The notes below the pieces were generated by a model. It made no database searches. It was given only the letters and a program-made list of their open reading frames with translations, and was not told the DNA's origin. Shown here one piece after another: positions 33,640-43,865 of a stretch of 64,000 bases of DNA. Every line of letters starts with the position of its first letter. Position 1 is the stretch's first letter. This stretch comes from Neostapfia colusana (lineage: Eukaryota > Streptophyta > Magnoliopsida > Poales > Poaceae), in assembly GCA_030760725.1 (NCBI GenBank), contig JASWHV010000010.1, forward strand, positions 35,531,760 through 35,595,759, written 5' to 3'. The translations under genes and the position numbers were made by a program.

Positions 33640-34002
33640 CTGTGAGAGAGAGTTGGGTAGAATAGAGGTGAGAAGGTTAGAATGGGTCCTCCTAACTATA
33701 TGCATCAAGGTGGATGGACTTAATATCGTCCTATATGAGGATGTGAACAAGTGTGGAGGCATCTCACACCTCTCTACTATGTGTGAATATGGACAACGCT
33801 GAAACGTCCCACAACTCACACTAAGCACAAACAATAACAAACAATCATCACAAAGGTTCACACAACTCCTATTCAAGCTTATTCAATGGGAGTCCTATAG
33901 TCAAGGTGGTCCCAATGCCAATCTATGCATTTTACCTAAGCTTGCGTCCTATGGTCAGTGTGGGTTCTAATACCAATATGTTACTAGGGGTGCGTCCTAC
34001 AG
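33640..34002 (-). other. Gy2 untranslated leader
   Basis: Between gag and the Gy4 insertion point. It contains degenerate copies of a PBS-like unit (TACCAAT after TCTAA, about 33965-33980). Otherwise non-coding. Confidence 0.7.
33998..34002. repeat. Gy4 target site duplication, left copy (TACAG)
   Basis: TACAG directly before TGTGACGCCC; repeated at 62607-62611. Confidence 0.92.
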
Positions 34003-34315
34003 TGTGACGCCCTCAATTCTATGGAAAAAAACCACGGAACCGAGAACTGATGCATATGTGTGCCTAGGATGTTCATCACACATACACATATGATCCACAA
34101 ACTGAATTCAGAATATATATCACCACGAATAACAGAGTTTATTACAATGTCTCATGAGTCTTGGACCCATGCTCACAGCGGAAGTCTTATTTCTATGCAG
34201 CGGAAGTCTTTATTCTAATGCGGAAGCAATCTAACTAATGCGGAAGCAAATCTAAGCAGCAATGGCTCCATCTCTACTCCATCCCCACAGGCAAGGTTGA
34301 GAACAGATTACGCGA

Positions 34316-34350
34316 CTAATGCTCCACTTGGTCTTCATAGAAATCTTCTC
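34316..34350 (-). other. candidate LTR-embedded exon B (Gy4 3' LTR)
   Basis: Minus-strand frame after CAGCAACAG reads GEDFYEDQVEH to TAG (34316-34318). Its partner exon A is deleted in this LTR. Confidence 0.4.
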
Positions 34351-36300
34351 CTGTTGCTGATGATGAAATAATAATGCAGGTTTGAGTACAATGATGTACT
34401 CAGCAAGTACGGGAAAATATGATATGTAGATCATAACAAGGTAGGTATAAATGGTTCATTGCAGAAAGCAAAGTTATTTATCAAAACTATAATAAAACAG
34501 CAACTAAACCTTTAGGTGAATGTAATCCCAGCATGCATTAAATTACCAACATACCTCCATCACTTTCCATGTTCCACCCGAACATTAACCAACTTCATTC
34601 TTGCTCAGGAATACCTCCTCGTATTCGCTACCATCTCACGAATACCATCTCGTATTCACTACCATCTCATCTCATAAACAACTTTGTCTCACACCGAGAC
34701 CAATCTCGTTGCCATGACCCAACAGTCATGCAACCCATCTTATTACCCAGACTCAATAGTCCCGAAAACCAAAACCATGATCAAGACCATAACCAATAAC
34801 CATAACCAAGAACCATCCCAATAACCATAACCAAGAACCATCCCAATAACCATCCCAACTAATCATGGAAGTTGGCCAGGCGCTCGTGACCGTAAGCTTG
34901 GCTATCATGATAGTTTTTAGAACTCTGCAGAGTTTGCACCTCTTTACCCACAAGTTTGTGATTTCGTCACCCGTCGGAGATTGCAGAACCTCCATTATAC
35001 AAGTACACAACTGTCGGTGTATGGCCAAGAGATCACAAAATAGCCTTTACAAAGGGGCTACTAGATGTATGGACTCACTAAGGTTTCACCGGCAGGCTAG
35101 AATCTCCAACTCTACCACCCACGGGCCCCCTCTTGTGCCATGCGGTTCCCAGGGCAGTCCTCACTCGACTCCCATTCCCCGCGCCTTCCACTGTCCATAA
35201 CAATCTAGCAATTTACCTAATTAGTCAGCTAAGCCGCACCCATACTTGGCCTTGTGGTGGCACTGTTATCCTGGCATATGCTCGCATGAACCGGTCCTTA
35301 GATCTACGGCAAGTAAAACCACCATCTCATGCTACCTCATTCACAAACCCAGCCTTGCCTAGATCTCCCTCCGATCCATGTTCATTAACCTCATCAGTTA
35401 CTTATTATCAGTACGAGTGCAGTTAGCTAGACACATCTATCTCGCTTCCCAATCCCATGAACTCAGCGAAGCATAAAGCAAAAACCATACCCGACTCATA
35501 AACTTCCCTGGCGACAAGGGTGGTTTAACCAAAACTAGTAAACTCCTATAAAAGGGTTTCCCATCATGTTTGACTCAGTACGCACACCTTTTCGCAAAAC
35601 AAAACAGTTTTACCCGAAACATAGGATGCTTGTCGCCAGGGAATCAATATCATGCATAACCTTTAACTATGCGATGATGCATATGCATGCTATCCTATGA
35701 TCAGTTTTATTAGATCGGTTTGCTCGTGTTCTTGCATGGCTTGCATGGATTTTATGATGAACAAAGGTGTTTGGATCAAAGGTGGACGTGGCAATGATCT
35801 TATCTTTAGATCAACCCGATCATCAAGTGTTCTGTCCACGAGAAAGCTTCTGTTCGAAAGGAATCGAAGAACAGATGCAAGAAAAATATGGCGATGTCGC
35901 ACGGTGATATTGGAGACCTACCTTACGTTCTTCTCGGTCTCGAGGTCCTCCTCTGACCAGACAGATCGTTGGGGCTCTCTTCCGGCGATCTTCCTTGCTG
36001 AACTCCAGCGATGGGCTTACTCGGCGAGTTAGGGCTAGGGCTCTAAGTCGTCGTCTCAGGAGTTAGAAAAGAAGTTTGTGGTTTCGGCCAGAGGTTTTGG
36101 GTTCTATTTATAATCGGGAAAAGAAGAGTCCTAATCTGATTGGACTTTGAATAAAAGTTCTATTCAGATTTTTGTTGAGTCTTACCATCTTATCTTTAGT
36201 CGATTTGGTGCGGTATCATTGTGGAATTCAGGTCGGTTTCTGTTCTGGTATTTCTACGCGTACAGAATCCAAAAGCCGCTCCAGAACTCGTTACCTCCTC

Positions 36301-36840
36301 GGTGATGAGCTCCGGAAGCTCCACGTGTCCACCGGGTCCTGGTATCTCCCTTCTCCGCAGGGACGAGCTCCGGTTGTGCCGCGTGTCAAGCGAGCAAGAC
36401 CTCCCTCTCCTTTGGAGGTGAGCTCCACGTGCACCACGTATCCTGGCGGTCGGGACCTCCTCTCTCATTCGGAGGTGGCTCCGTGCACTCCACATGTTAG
36501 TGCTGGTCTTTCCCTCTCTCCGGAGGTAGCTCCGTTAATGCCACGCGTCAAGTAGCGCCGGACTCCCTTTCTCCTCAGAGACGGGCTCCGAGGTAGACAC
36601 GTGTCCAATAGTGTCGGACCTCCCGGAGATAAGCTCCGGTGGCGACATGTGTCCTGCGGAAATGCCTTTGCTTCTTCCGCAGAGGCTAGCTCCGGGGCAA
36701 CACGTGTCCCACAGGATCGGACCTCTCCCCCTTTGCGGAGATGAGCCCCGAGCCTGCCACGTAGCCATTTTAGCGGCGAACCTCTCCCCACTTCGCAGGG
36801 ATGAGCTCCGAACACGCCATGTGGCCGGCGGGCCGTGGAA
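36301..36840 (-). promoter_or_regulatory. G-box-like array in the Gy4 3' LTR
   Basis: Same degenerate GAGCTCC...CACGTG units as in Gy2 and Gy3, lying upstream (minus strand) of TATTTATAAT at 36105-36114. Confidence 0.55.
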
Positions 36841-36981
36841 GTTGTCTTCGGTGCTTTCTGTGAACTGGGTTCTTGTTTTTTTTGCTGTCCTTTCAATTCT
36901 TTCTCTGTTCCCACCTCTTTTAAAATGTTCTCTCTTCATGAAACATGAATACATGCAGAAACCGAAAATAAGGGGGTTACA

Positions 36982-37900
36982 AATCTACCCCCCTTAAATT
37001 GAATCTCGCCCTCGAGATTCGTTAGTGGAGAATAGATGGGGAAATTCTGCCTTGTTGTCTTATTCACGCTCCCATGTGGCTTCAGCTTCGGTGTGATGGC
37101 TCCATTGTACCTTGCACCATCGGATCACTTTGTTCCTGGTGACCCTTTCTTTTACGTCCAAAATTTGGACAGGGTGTTCCGCATAAGTCAGGTCCTCTTG
37201 AAGTTCAAGCTCTTCCATTGGTACTTGCTCCTCTGGTATTCTCAAGCACTTCTTGAGCTGGGATACATGAAACATGTCATGTACGTCGGAGAGGTGCGTT
37301 GGGAGCTCTAGTTGATAGGCTACTTCTCCTCGCTTGTCCAAAATCTTAAAGGGTCCGATGTAGCAAGGCGCTAGCTTGCCTTTGACATTGAAACGTCGTT
37401 GGCCTCAGATAGGCAATACCTTAAGGTATACGAAGTCTCCTATCTTGAATGTCAATTTCCTTCGCCTATTGTCCGCATAGCCTTTCTGTCGTGACTGAGC
37501 AAGCTTTTAAGTTCTCCCGTACCGTTTGGACTTGCTTTTCAGCTTCTTGTAGCACTTCGGGTCCAAATACCTGGTTCTCTCTGGTTTCGTTCCAAAATAG
37601 TGGCGTTCTACACCGTCTACCATATAATGCTTTGAAAGGCGACATCTTCAAGCTAGCTTGATAGCTGTTGTTATAGTAGAATTCGGCGTACGGTAAACTC
37701 CTATGCCAACTACGCCCACATTTCAGGGTGCAAACTCTCAACATGTCTTCCAAAATTTGGTTTGTCCTTTCGGTTTGCCCATCGGTTTGTGGGTGATAGC
37801 CGGAGCTAAAATTCAATCGGGTACCCATAGACTTCTGTAGCTTCCTCCAAAATCTAGAGTTAAACTGAGAACCTCGATCTGAGACTATCCTTCTCGGGAC
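36982..37900 (-). pseudogene. Gy4 pol, 3' part: end of integrase and chromodomain-like tail
   Basis: The minus-strand frame from 37900 shows the integrase core end (IVSDRGSQF, QTDGQTERTNQILEDML) and, after a break near 37466, the SDVHDMFHVSQLKK and chromodomain-like segment (37341-37060). The polypurine tract AAGGGGGGTAGATT adjoins the LTR (36982-36995). The upstream half of the integrase lies at 55155-55360 beyond the nested insertions. Confidence 0.9.
37896..37900. repeat. Gy5 target site duplication, left copy (GGGAC)
   Basis: GGGAC directly before TGTAAGGGCC; repeated at 51076-51080. Confidence 0.93.
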
Positions 37901-40453
37901 TGTAAGGGCCTCAGTTTTTGACACTCATTTGCAGTGTTCATCACCACACCACACACCTCATTTGAGGAAGAATGATGAACACAAATAAAGAGCAAGTAAC
38001 AATTATCAACATACTCATTAGGGAACAAACTCACACATTGCAAAAGTGGTACTTCCCACATGTGATATAGATGGGCTGGACATATGAAAACTCCTACACT
38101 TTGCTAAGGATGTCCATGCCAAGTTCCACCCAAATTCAAAACCTTTTTGAGGTCATTTTGGGTATAGTTAGGAAGAGGGCAGTTTGAAACCATATTCAAA
38201 TTCAAACTGTTTTCACCCACTGAATTTAAAAGTGGAAGGCAAATTCTTGCTCAGCACATTTTTGTGAGCTCACACACAAATTTTCACTCCATTTGGAGTT
38301 GATCTTGACATGAGCTAAGGGGGAGAAATTCAAACTTTATTTGAATTTCAAACTGCACTTGTGCTGAAATTCATTCAAACCAAACCTCATTTGAACTTTG
38401 ATCAATTCAAATGGCTCTTGGGTGAATAATTTGAATTGCCAAGGGTAGAATAGGGTTCACTGTTTACCACAGCTGTTAGGAATAAATTTCAGAGGTTAAA
38501 AGAGAAGTGGGACCCACATGTCAGCCTCAGCCTCAAAGCAAACCGACTGAACCACAGTTCAGTCGGTTCCCGGCAGCTGTGCGCGCGCGCCACCGAAGGG
38601 GGCAGCCGGCGCCAGCTCCTGCTGCGTGCCCCAAGCCGGAGACCAGCCGGCCGGGCTATTTATTCCCTCCCCGGCGTGCTTCAGTCACCATTTCCTCGAG
38701 CTGCCGACGCACACGACTTGTTTTTCCACTGCCATCGCCGCCGCTCGAGTTCCTGCTTGATCAAGCCGATCGCAGCTCCTTCTTTCCGTTCCAAGGTCCC
38801 AGCAAGGTACTAGCAACCATCCTCCATCCTTCCCATTGATAGAAATCGATTGAAGCCGAGTGATATCGGCTGTGCCGAAAGATCAAACTCGGAACTGGAA
38901 ACCGCCGCACCTCAGGCTCTCGTGGACAGCCCAACCTGGGCGTTGTCACGCCCGAGCCAAGGCACCCTTGGACGCGCAAGTGACCGGTGCTGCTCACCCC
39001 CGAGCCACAGCTCGAGTGGTTGTTCACCGGCGGCGAATTTCCACTTTTTCCCTTTCTGTGTGCAGAACGACCCTCGGGTACGATTCTGTTTAATTCGTGC
39101 TCTAGAAAGGATTAGAGGGCCTCAGGCCACTCCCACACGAACTACACACGGTGACGCACAAGTTGCCTTCACAACTCTGGGCCGGAGAACTTCTGTGCCC
39201 GGCGTAATTCAAGGTCTACTAATGGCGGAACGCACGGGGGGTATCGGGCGCACGGTGAGGACCTATTTCGGGCCTTCCCCGAGCTGCCCCGAGTTCATGT
39301 CGACCTTCTCTGAGGTCCACTGATGCTCCCCGACCGGTTTCCCAAGTAGCTGAGGCACTAGGGGCATCAGCCGACATGGCCGAAGTCGTTCCGATATGGC
39401 GGCTCGTCGCCGACCATGCTCCGGCCGTTGTCATGAGCAGCTGACCCTCGGATCATGTTCCCCAAGTAAAAGTAGGCAGGGGCGGCCAGAATCAAGAAGT
39501 TTGGAGCGGTACAGCAGCCAGCGGCGAGCTCTCCGGCGAGGTCCCTCGGCGGCGGAGCGCGGGTGTCGCGAGGTTGAAGAAGGGGGTGGACCCCAGCTGT
39601 CAGCGGCCGATATTTTGAATCGGGATCCGGCTGCGGCTGGGATCGGGTGTGCTGGCGCGCAAAAGCCTTGTGGGCCGCGGTGTGCTGTCGCTTCGGCGTG
39701 CGACGCGTGTCCCCTGGGCCCACGCGCGAGTTTAAACTTTTCCCCGATTTTCAGATTTCCTTCAAACTTCAAATCCTTATAACTTTGGCTAGAAAGCTCC
39801 AAATTGAGTGAACCAAATTTTGCTGGATTCAGCTCTCTGAGTACTTTCCAGAAAATCAAGTTTCACTTCATGAAATTCCTTAATTCTCCAGAATTAATTC
39901 CTTAAAGTTTAAACTGTTAGGAATTTTAACTGGAGAATCCTTTGGAGAAAAATCCTGAAATTTTTCTGGGATGTTCACCAAAATATCCTTGAACTACCAT
40001 AAAAATTTCAGATCCATTTGAGCTCATTTAGTCCACCTAATGGTGTGATTAGTAAAACTGTTCCAGAGAAAATAGAAAATGTTCAGAAACATTTTCAGGA
40101 TTTTCTCTGAAATTGTTTAGCTCATATCTTTAGTTAGAGACTTCCAAATTAAGTGAGACCAACTCCATTAGGACCCTCTGAAAATCTAGTTTTCAGAAAG
40201 TCATAGTTTGTCTCATGAAAATCCCTAGAACACCCTAAGGGTTCCAATTAAGGTCAAGGACATAATTATTTGTGGAGGGCTCAAATGAGCTTTGCTGCAA
40301 CTAAAACTTGACCAAGTCTTTGTTTAGGTTGTAACCAAGCCACAGTAAAAGTTTCACAGTCATTAGGTCTGTCTAGTAAGGGTTATAGACTTCACAACTT
40401 CAAAGTTAATACAAAGGCATTTAATTAATACATACATTGTTCTTATCATGTAG

Positions 40454-40534
40454 TCGCTAAGGTCGAGGAGGAACCCGAAGTCCTAGACTTCGTTACTCCG
40501 GAGGAACAGCTAGCCTACGACCAAGAGCAGCAAG
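40454..40534 (+). other. candidate LTR-embedded exon A (Gy5 5' LTR)
   Basis: 81 nt after acceptor ATCATGTAG and before GC donor GCAAGC. The acidic frame contains VEEEPEVLDFVTPEEQLAYD. Length and both phases equal those of Gy2-Gy4. The copy in the 3' LTR is 49584-49664. Confidence 0.45.
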
Positions 40535-41624
40535 GCAAGCCCCGGTTTGCATTAACCATTTTATAAATTTTTATTGTTTTGAGCACATACTTGTTTTCTT
40601 TATGTTGTGCATCAGAGTCTTGTTTGGAAACCCCACTGCATAGCCAAGAAAACCATGGGTTGGGGTTTAGGATTGCAAACCCCGTTAGCCACTGCATTGC
40701 TAGGATAGAGTAGGATTCGGTACAAGTCGAGTAGTTGGAAATACTCGCGAGAATAGGCTAGAGGCACATTGCTCGGGTAGAGATAGCACATGAAACACAT
40801 GGCAAGAAAATGAGACCGAGCGGAGAGTAAGGGCAGCAGGACTTTGGGGCCTGTGTGCTGTAGCTCCGCTTGTGTCGATTGAGGACCGAGCCGTGTGCGG
40901 GCCTGTTGAACAAGCTAGAACAGTACCGAAGACCTACCGGCTATATGGGAACCGGGAAACTGATGTAACTCGGGTAGCTGGGTATTGAGGCATTGCCCGT
41001 CGTTCAGAGGGTAGGTTGAGAGCTCGAGGTGTAAATCAGCTGGCGGCACAGAGATGCGCGTGCAGGGACCTCTTGCTCGGGACGATGGGACCGGTTCAAT
41101 ATTTGGCTAACGGGTGAAAGGTAGTCGCGTACGGCGTCCGTGATGGTTGTTGTAGGCAACATCGAGTACGGGCGTACGTGACGGGTTGTTCGGGTAACCC
41201 TGCAGGTGTAAATCGATTATAATCGCCGTCCCTCGCGGTCAGTGAGTACCACTTGTTCACTGTACCGTGACGTAGAAAGAACAGGCTAGTTACATGTTAA
41301 AATGTTGCTGATTGAAAGATGGACATTGATTGTTAATGATATGCTGTAGCTTAGAGCTAACTAAAGTTCTTTTCAACTTTGGGCAAAGTACATGAGAGAA
41401 ATGCGTTTCTTGTTTGATTGCGGCTCTCTCATGTACCTTCGCGTAAGGTTCTCCACAACCTGCTGCTAAAACTTGAAAGTAAGGTTCTACTAATTAGGCG
41501 AGTCCTTGCAAATGATTTTACCTCATGTAACCCATTACCCTCATGTAGAAGTTCCATGTTTAGGTGAGACGGGTCAGACTTGCTGAGCCTTCGTGCTCAC
41601 TGCTTGTGTTTGAAGCTTTTGCAG

Positions 41625-41713
41625 GGTTCTATGAGGAAGGGACTCCCGAAGAGGAGACGGAACCCCAGGAGGGGAACCCCGTCGAGTGGGAGTCGTGCAC
41701 GCCGCAGAGTTAG
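41625..41713 (+). other. candidate LTR-embedded exon B (Gy5 5' LTR)
   Basis: After acceptor CTTTTGCAG the phase-matched acidic frame (GFYEEGTPEEETEPQEGN start) runs to TAG at 41711-41713. AATAAA follows 122 nt later. 3' LTR copy 50755-50843. Confidence 0.45.
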
Positions 41714-41948
41714 TGTGCGTGTGTGCTAGCAAGGACACGTTCAAGGGCTGAACGTGTACTTGATGCTTAGTCTACGCCCGCGAGTGTGGACTAAACTTAT
41801 TTTGATGTAAACACGTTGATAAACTTGTTTATGTAATAAAGCTTCCGCTTCCGCTTTGTACCTTTGACGTGTGTTATACGGTGCTGTGCAACGCAGCACC
41901 CCTCAGCGTGATCCTGGCTCGACAGGACCAAATGGGGTCGTGTCAGCG

Positions 41949-41960
41949 TGGTATCAGAGC
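41949..41960 (+). other. Gy5 primer binding site
   Basis: TGGTATCAGAGC, complementary to initiator tRNA-Met, three bases after the LTR. Confidence 0.93.
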
Positions 41961-43445
41961 TCGCTTGAGGTTTAACACAGTACAAAGGTCTCCCTTTTCA
42001 AAAATCCAGTGAGGAACGAGTTAGTAGCCCGTATAAGGATGTTATTAGTATATAGAAAGTGGCTTAGTAACCTATTTGTTATGTCGGAAAATCGTGCATC
42101 TCGGGACGTTCATGTCTTGGGGGGTGCACGTAAGCGCTGTCCACCAGTGCGCACAAGCTGAAGGGTGGAGCCCCACGGGTGGCAGGTAACCCGATCCGCT
42201 TTAGTATCCTCTACGACTCTTCATGTCGTTTGGGGTACTCGAGCAACGTCTGTCCCTGGCGTGCGTGGTGCAACATGGGAGACCCCGTCACGTGGTCTGA
42301 AACGTGAACACGTAACTCAAGGCGTGTTTGGCTTGAGAACATCCGGGCGAGTGATGACGGCCGGATGTACCAACTGTATGGATTCCGGGCTCGGTGTGCA
42401 GCCGAGTCTGATGATTGGTTGAATTTCTGCAGGTAGCCTTACCACGAAACGGTAGACGTGTAGTATCCGTGTGCGAGTGACGAGTAGTGCCACTGAACTA
42501 ACGACGCCGGCTAAGTCCGGTATAGGTTTTTCTTTTGTGAGGACGTAGTACCGACATAATCTGGTGACGCCTCGACGTCACACCCAACAAAGTGAACAAC
42601 TTCATTTAAAAAATTTGAAGGTTTTGATCCAAAGTAGTAAAACTTGATGTAACTCCTTCCCTTGAACAGGATATTCAAAGCTAACAAGTTTTCAACTTAT
42701 AGGATGTTAAGGACAGAGCACTCTGTTTTCAGCTAAATCAAGGCTGAAGTAATCAGAGGTTAGAGGTTGAGTTCTTTCGAGGTTGGGGTCGTATGATACA
42801 TTTCTGGAAAGCTTTGGAGGAGCTTTACAACTTTTCTGTTGAGTTCCAGAGGTGTTTCGTCCCTTAACCACCCGAAAAATGCAGCAGAGTTGAAACTGTC
42901 CAGAAAACAGGACGGAGCAAAGACTCTCTGTAGACTCTCTGTAAATTAAGCATAACTTCCTGCATAAAAATCCAAAAATAGAAAATGAGGTGGTTCTGGA
43001 AAGCTTATGAGATGGGTTACAACATTGTAACAGAAAGTTTTGTCAGATTAGGAACAGAATTAACTGGGATTCTTGGATCAAATCAGTACCTAAGGCAGGG
43101 AGGTGCTGTCCAATTATTTCCAGAAATTCTGTTAACTTTGACATCTCGTAACTTTTGAACCGGAGCAGATCTTAGGCCAACCAAATACTTTCTGGAAAGC
43201 TATTGAAGTTAACTTTAACTTTGATGTTGAGCTCCAGGACTGGTTTTGCTTTTAACCTGGCCTAAATCAGATTAATATGGAAACTGGTCAGGGCTGTCAT
43301 GGGAACAGCAGATCAGCAGTCAAATTTGTTTGAAAATTTGAACTATGTTTCCAAGTGTTAAGGGTTCAATGACATATCTTATGTTATAACTCAATGGTTT
43401 ACTGTTTAAATAAATATTTGACACTTCTCAAATATATTTTTACAG
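41961..43445 (+). other. Gy5 long untranslated leader
   Basis: About 1.5 kb with no convincing ORF. It holds three degenerate units about 194 bp apart marked by TTCTGGAAAGCT (42802, 42994, 43190). It ends with TTTTTACAG directly before the next ATG, an acceptor-like context. Confidence 0.65.
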
Positions 43446-43865
43446 ATGGCAGCAGATAAACGGTTGGAGAACGGGTGGGTAGTTTCCCACTGTTCTGACC
43501 GTAGCGGCTACCCGGGAGCATTGTGGCTAATGCTCCAATATTTCGGGTACAACCAGATGCCGCAATACTTCGCCAAGGAAGAAGGCGAAGAGGGGAACAA
43601 GACGTGGACGATCCATGTCGAGGTTCCTGCAGGGCCTACGCCACCCGGTTGGGTGCCATTCACCGTCACGGTGAGAGGAAGACAACCGGAAGGGATGTGG
43701 CAAGTGGCAGCCCGTGACACTATGTCACGTTTCTGCCAACTACACGTACAGGCTATGGAGGGAACTCCATACGCACTCGTTCCGGTGGAGGGACGAGCTC
43801 AGCATGTGTGGGAAGATTTCAGCAAGCGTAATGGTCTCCAAAGCACCATTATGCTTAGCGGGTAG
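43446..43865 (+). CDS. Gy5 additional ORF (aORF), function unknown, occupying the gag position
   Basis: 139 codons from ATG 43446 to TAG 43863. The product has a YPGALWLMLQYFGY segment near residues 22-35, a WTIHVEVPAGP stretch and VTVRGRQPEG near residue 80, then RFCQLHVQ near residue 105. It has no zinc knuckle and does not look like capsid. From memory, similar small ORFs occur upstream of pol in other grass gypsy elements; I cannot search for this. The last six codons come from protease-region sequence, so the ORF is probably cut short by the deletion that removed gag. The acceptor-like TTTTTACAG abuts the ATG. Confidence 0.6.
   Translation: MAADKRLENGWVVSHCSDRSGYPGALWLMLQYFGYNQMPQYFAKEEGEEGNKTWTIHVEVPAGPTPPGWVPFTVTVRGRQPEGMWQVAARDTMSRFCQLHVQAMEGTPYALVPVEGRAQHVWEDFSKRNGLQSTIMLSG

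Larger units (their letters stand above)
34003..36981 (-). repeat. Gy4 3' LTR (2979 bp)
   Basis: Starts TGTGACGCCCTC and ends GGGGGTTACA in plus orientation. It has palindrome (34902-34913), exon B (34316-34350), AATAAA (34138-34143, minus), TATA (about 36105-36114) and G-box array (about 36301-36840). A deletion of about 135 bp near 35628 removed candidate exon A and left an inverted 15-bp filler. Confidence 0.94.
37901..41945 (+). repeat. Gy5 5' LTR (4045 bp)
   Basis: TGTAAGGGCC to GGTCGTGTCA. A GC-rich part (about 38500-39720) contains a weak TATA-like CTATTTATT (38656). It is followed by AT-rich sequence with two degenerate copies of a block (about 39770-39870 and 40125-40215), exon A (40454-40534), a conserved block with palindrome (41214-41225), exon B (41625-41713) and AATAAA (41835-41840). 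Confidence 0.96.

Noticed and set aside
38850..39323. 157-codon ORF (and 128-142-codon ORFs on both strands, 39396-39859) in the GC-rich part of the Gy5 LTR
   Set aside because: Overlapping open frames on both strands in GC-rich sequence, the 157-codon frame opening at a non-ATG codon, no recognisable motif, and not preserved in the solo LTR. They repeat in the 3' LTR only because the LTRs are near-identical.
43714..43846. N-terminal 45 codons of the Gy5 pol frame as a genuine start
   Set aside because: They are the out-of-frame shadow of the upstream ORF; protease homology begins only near 43847.
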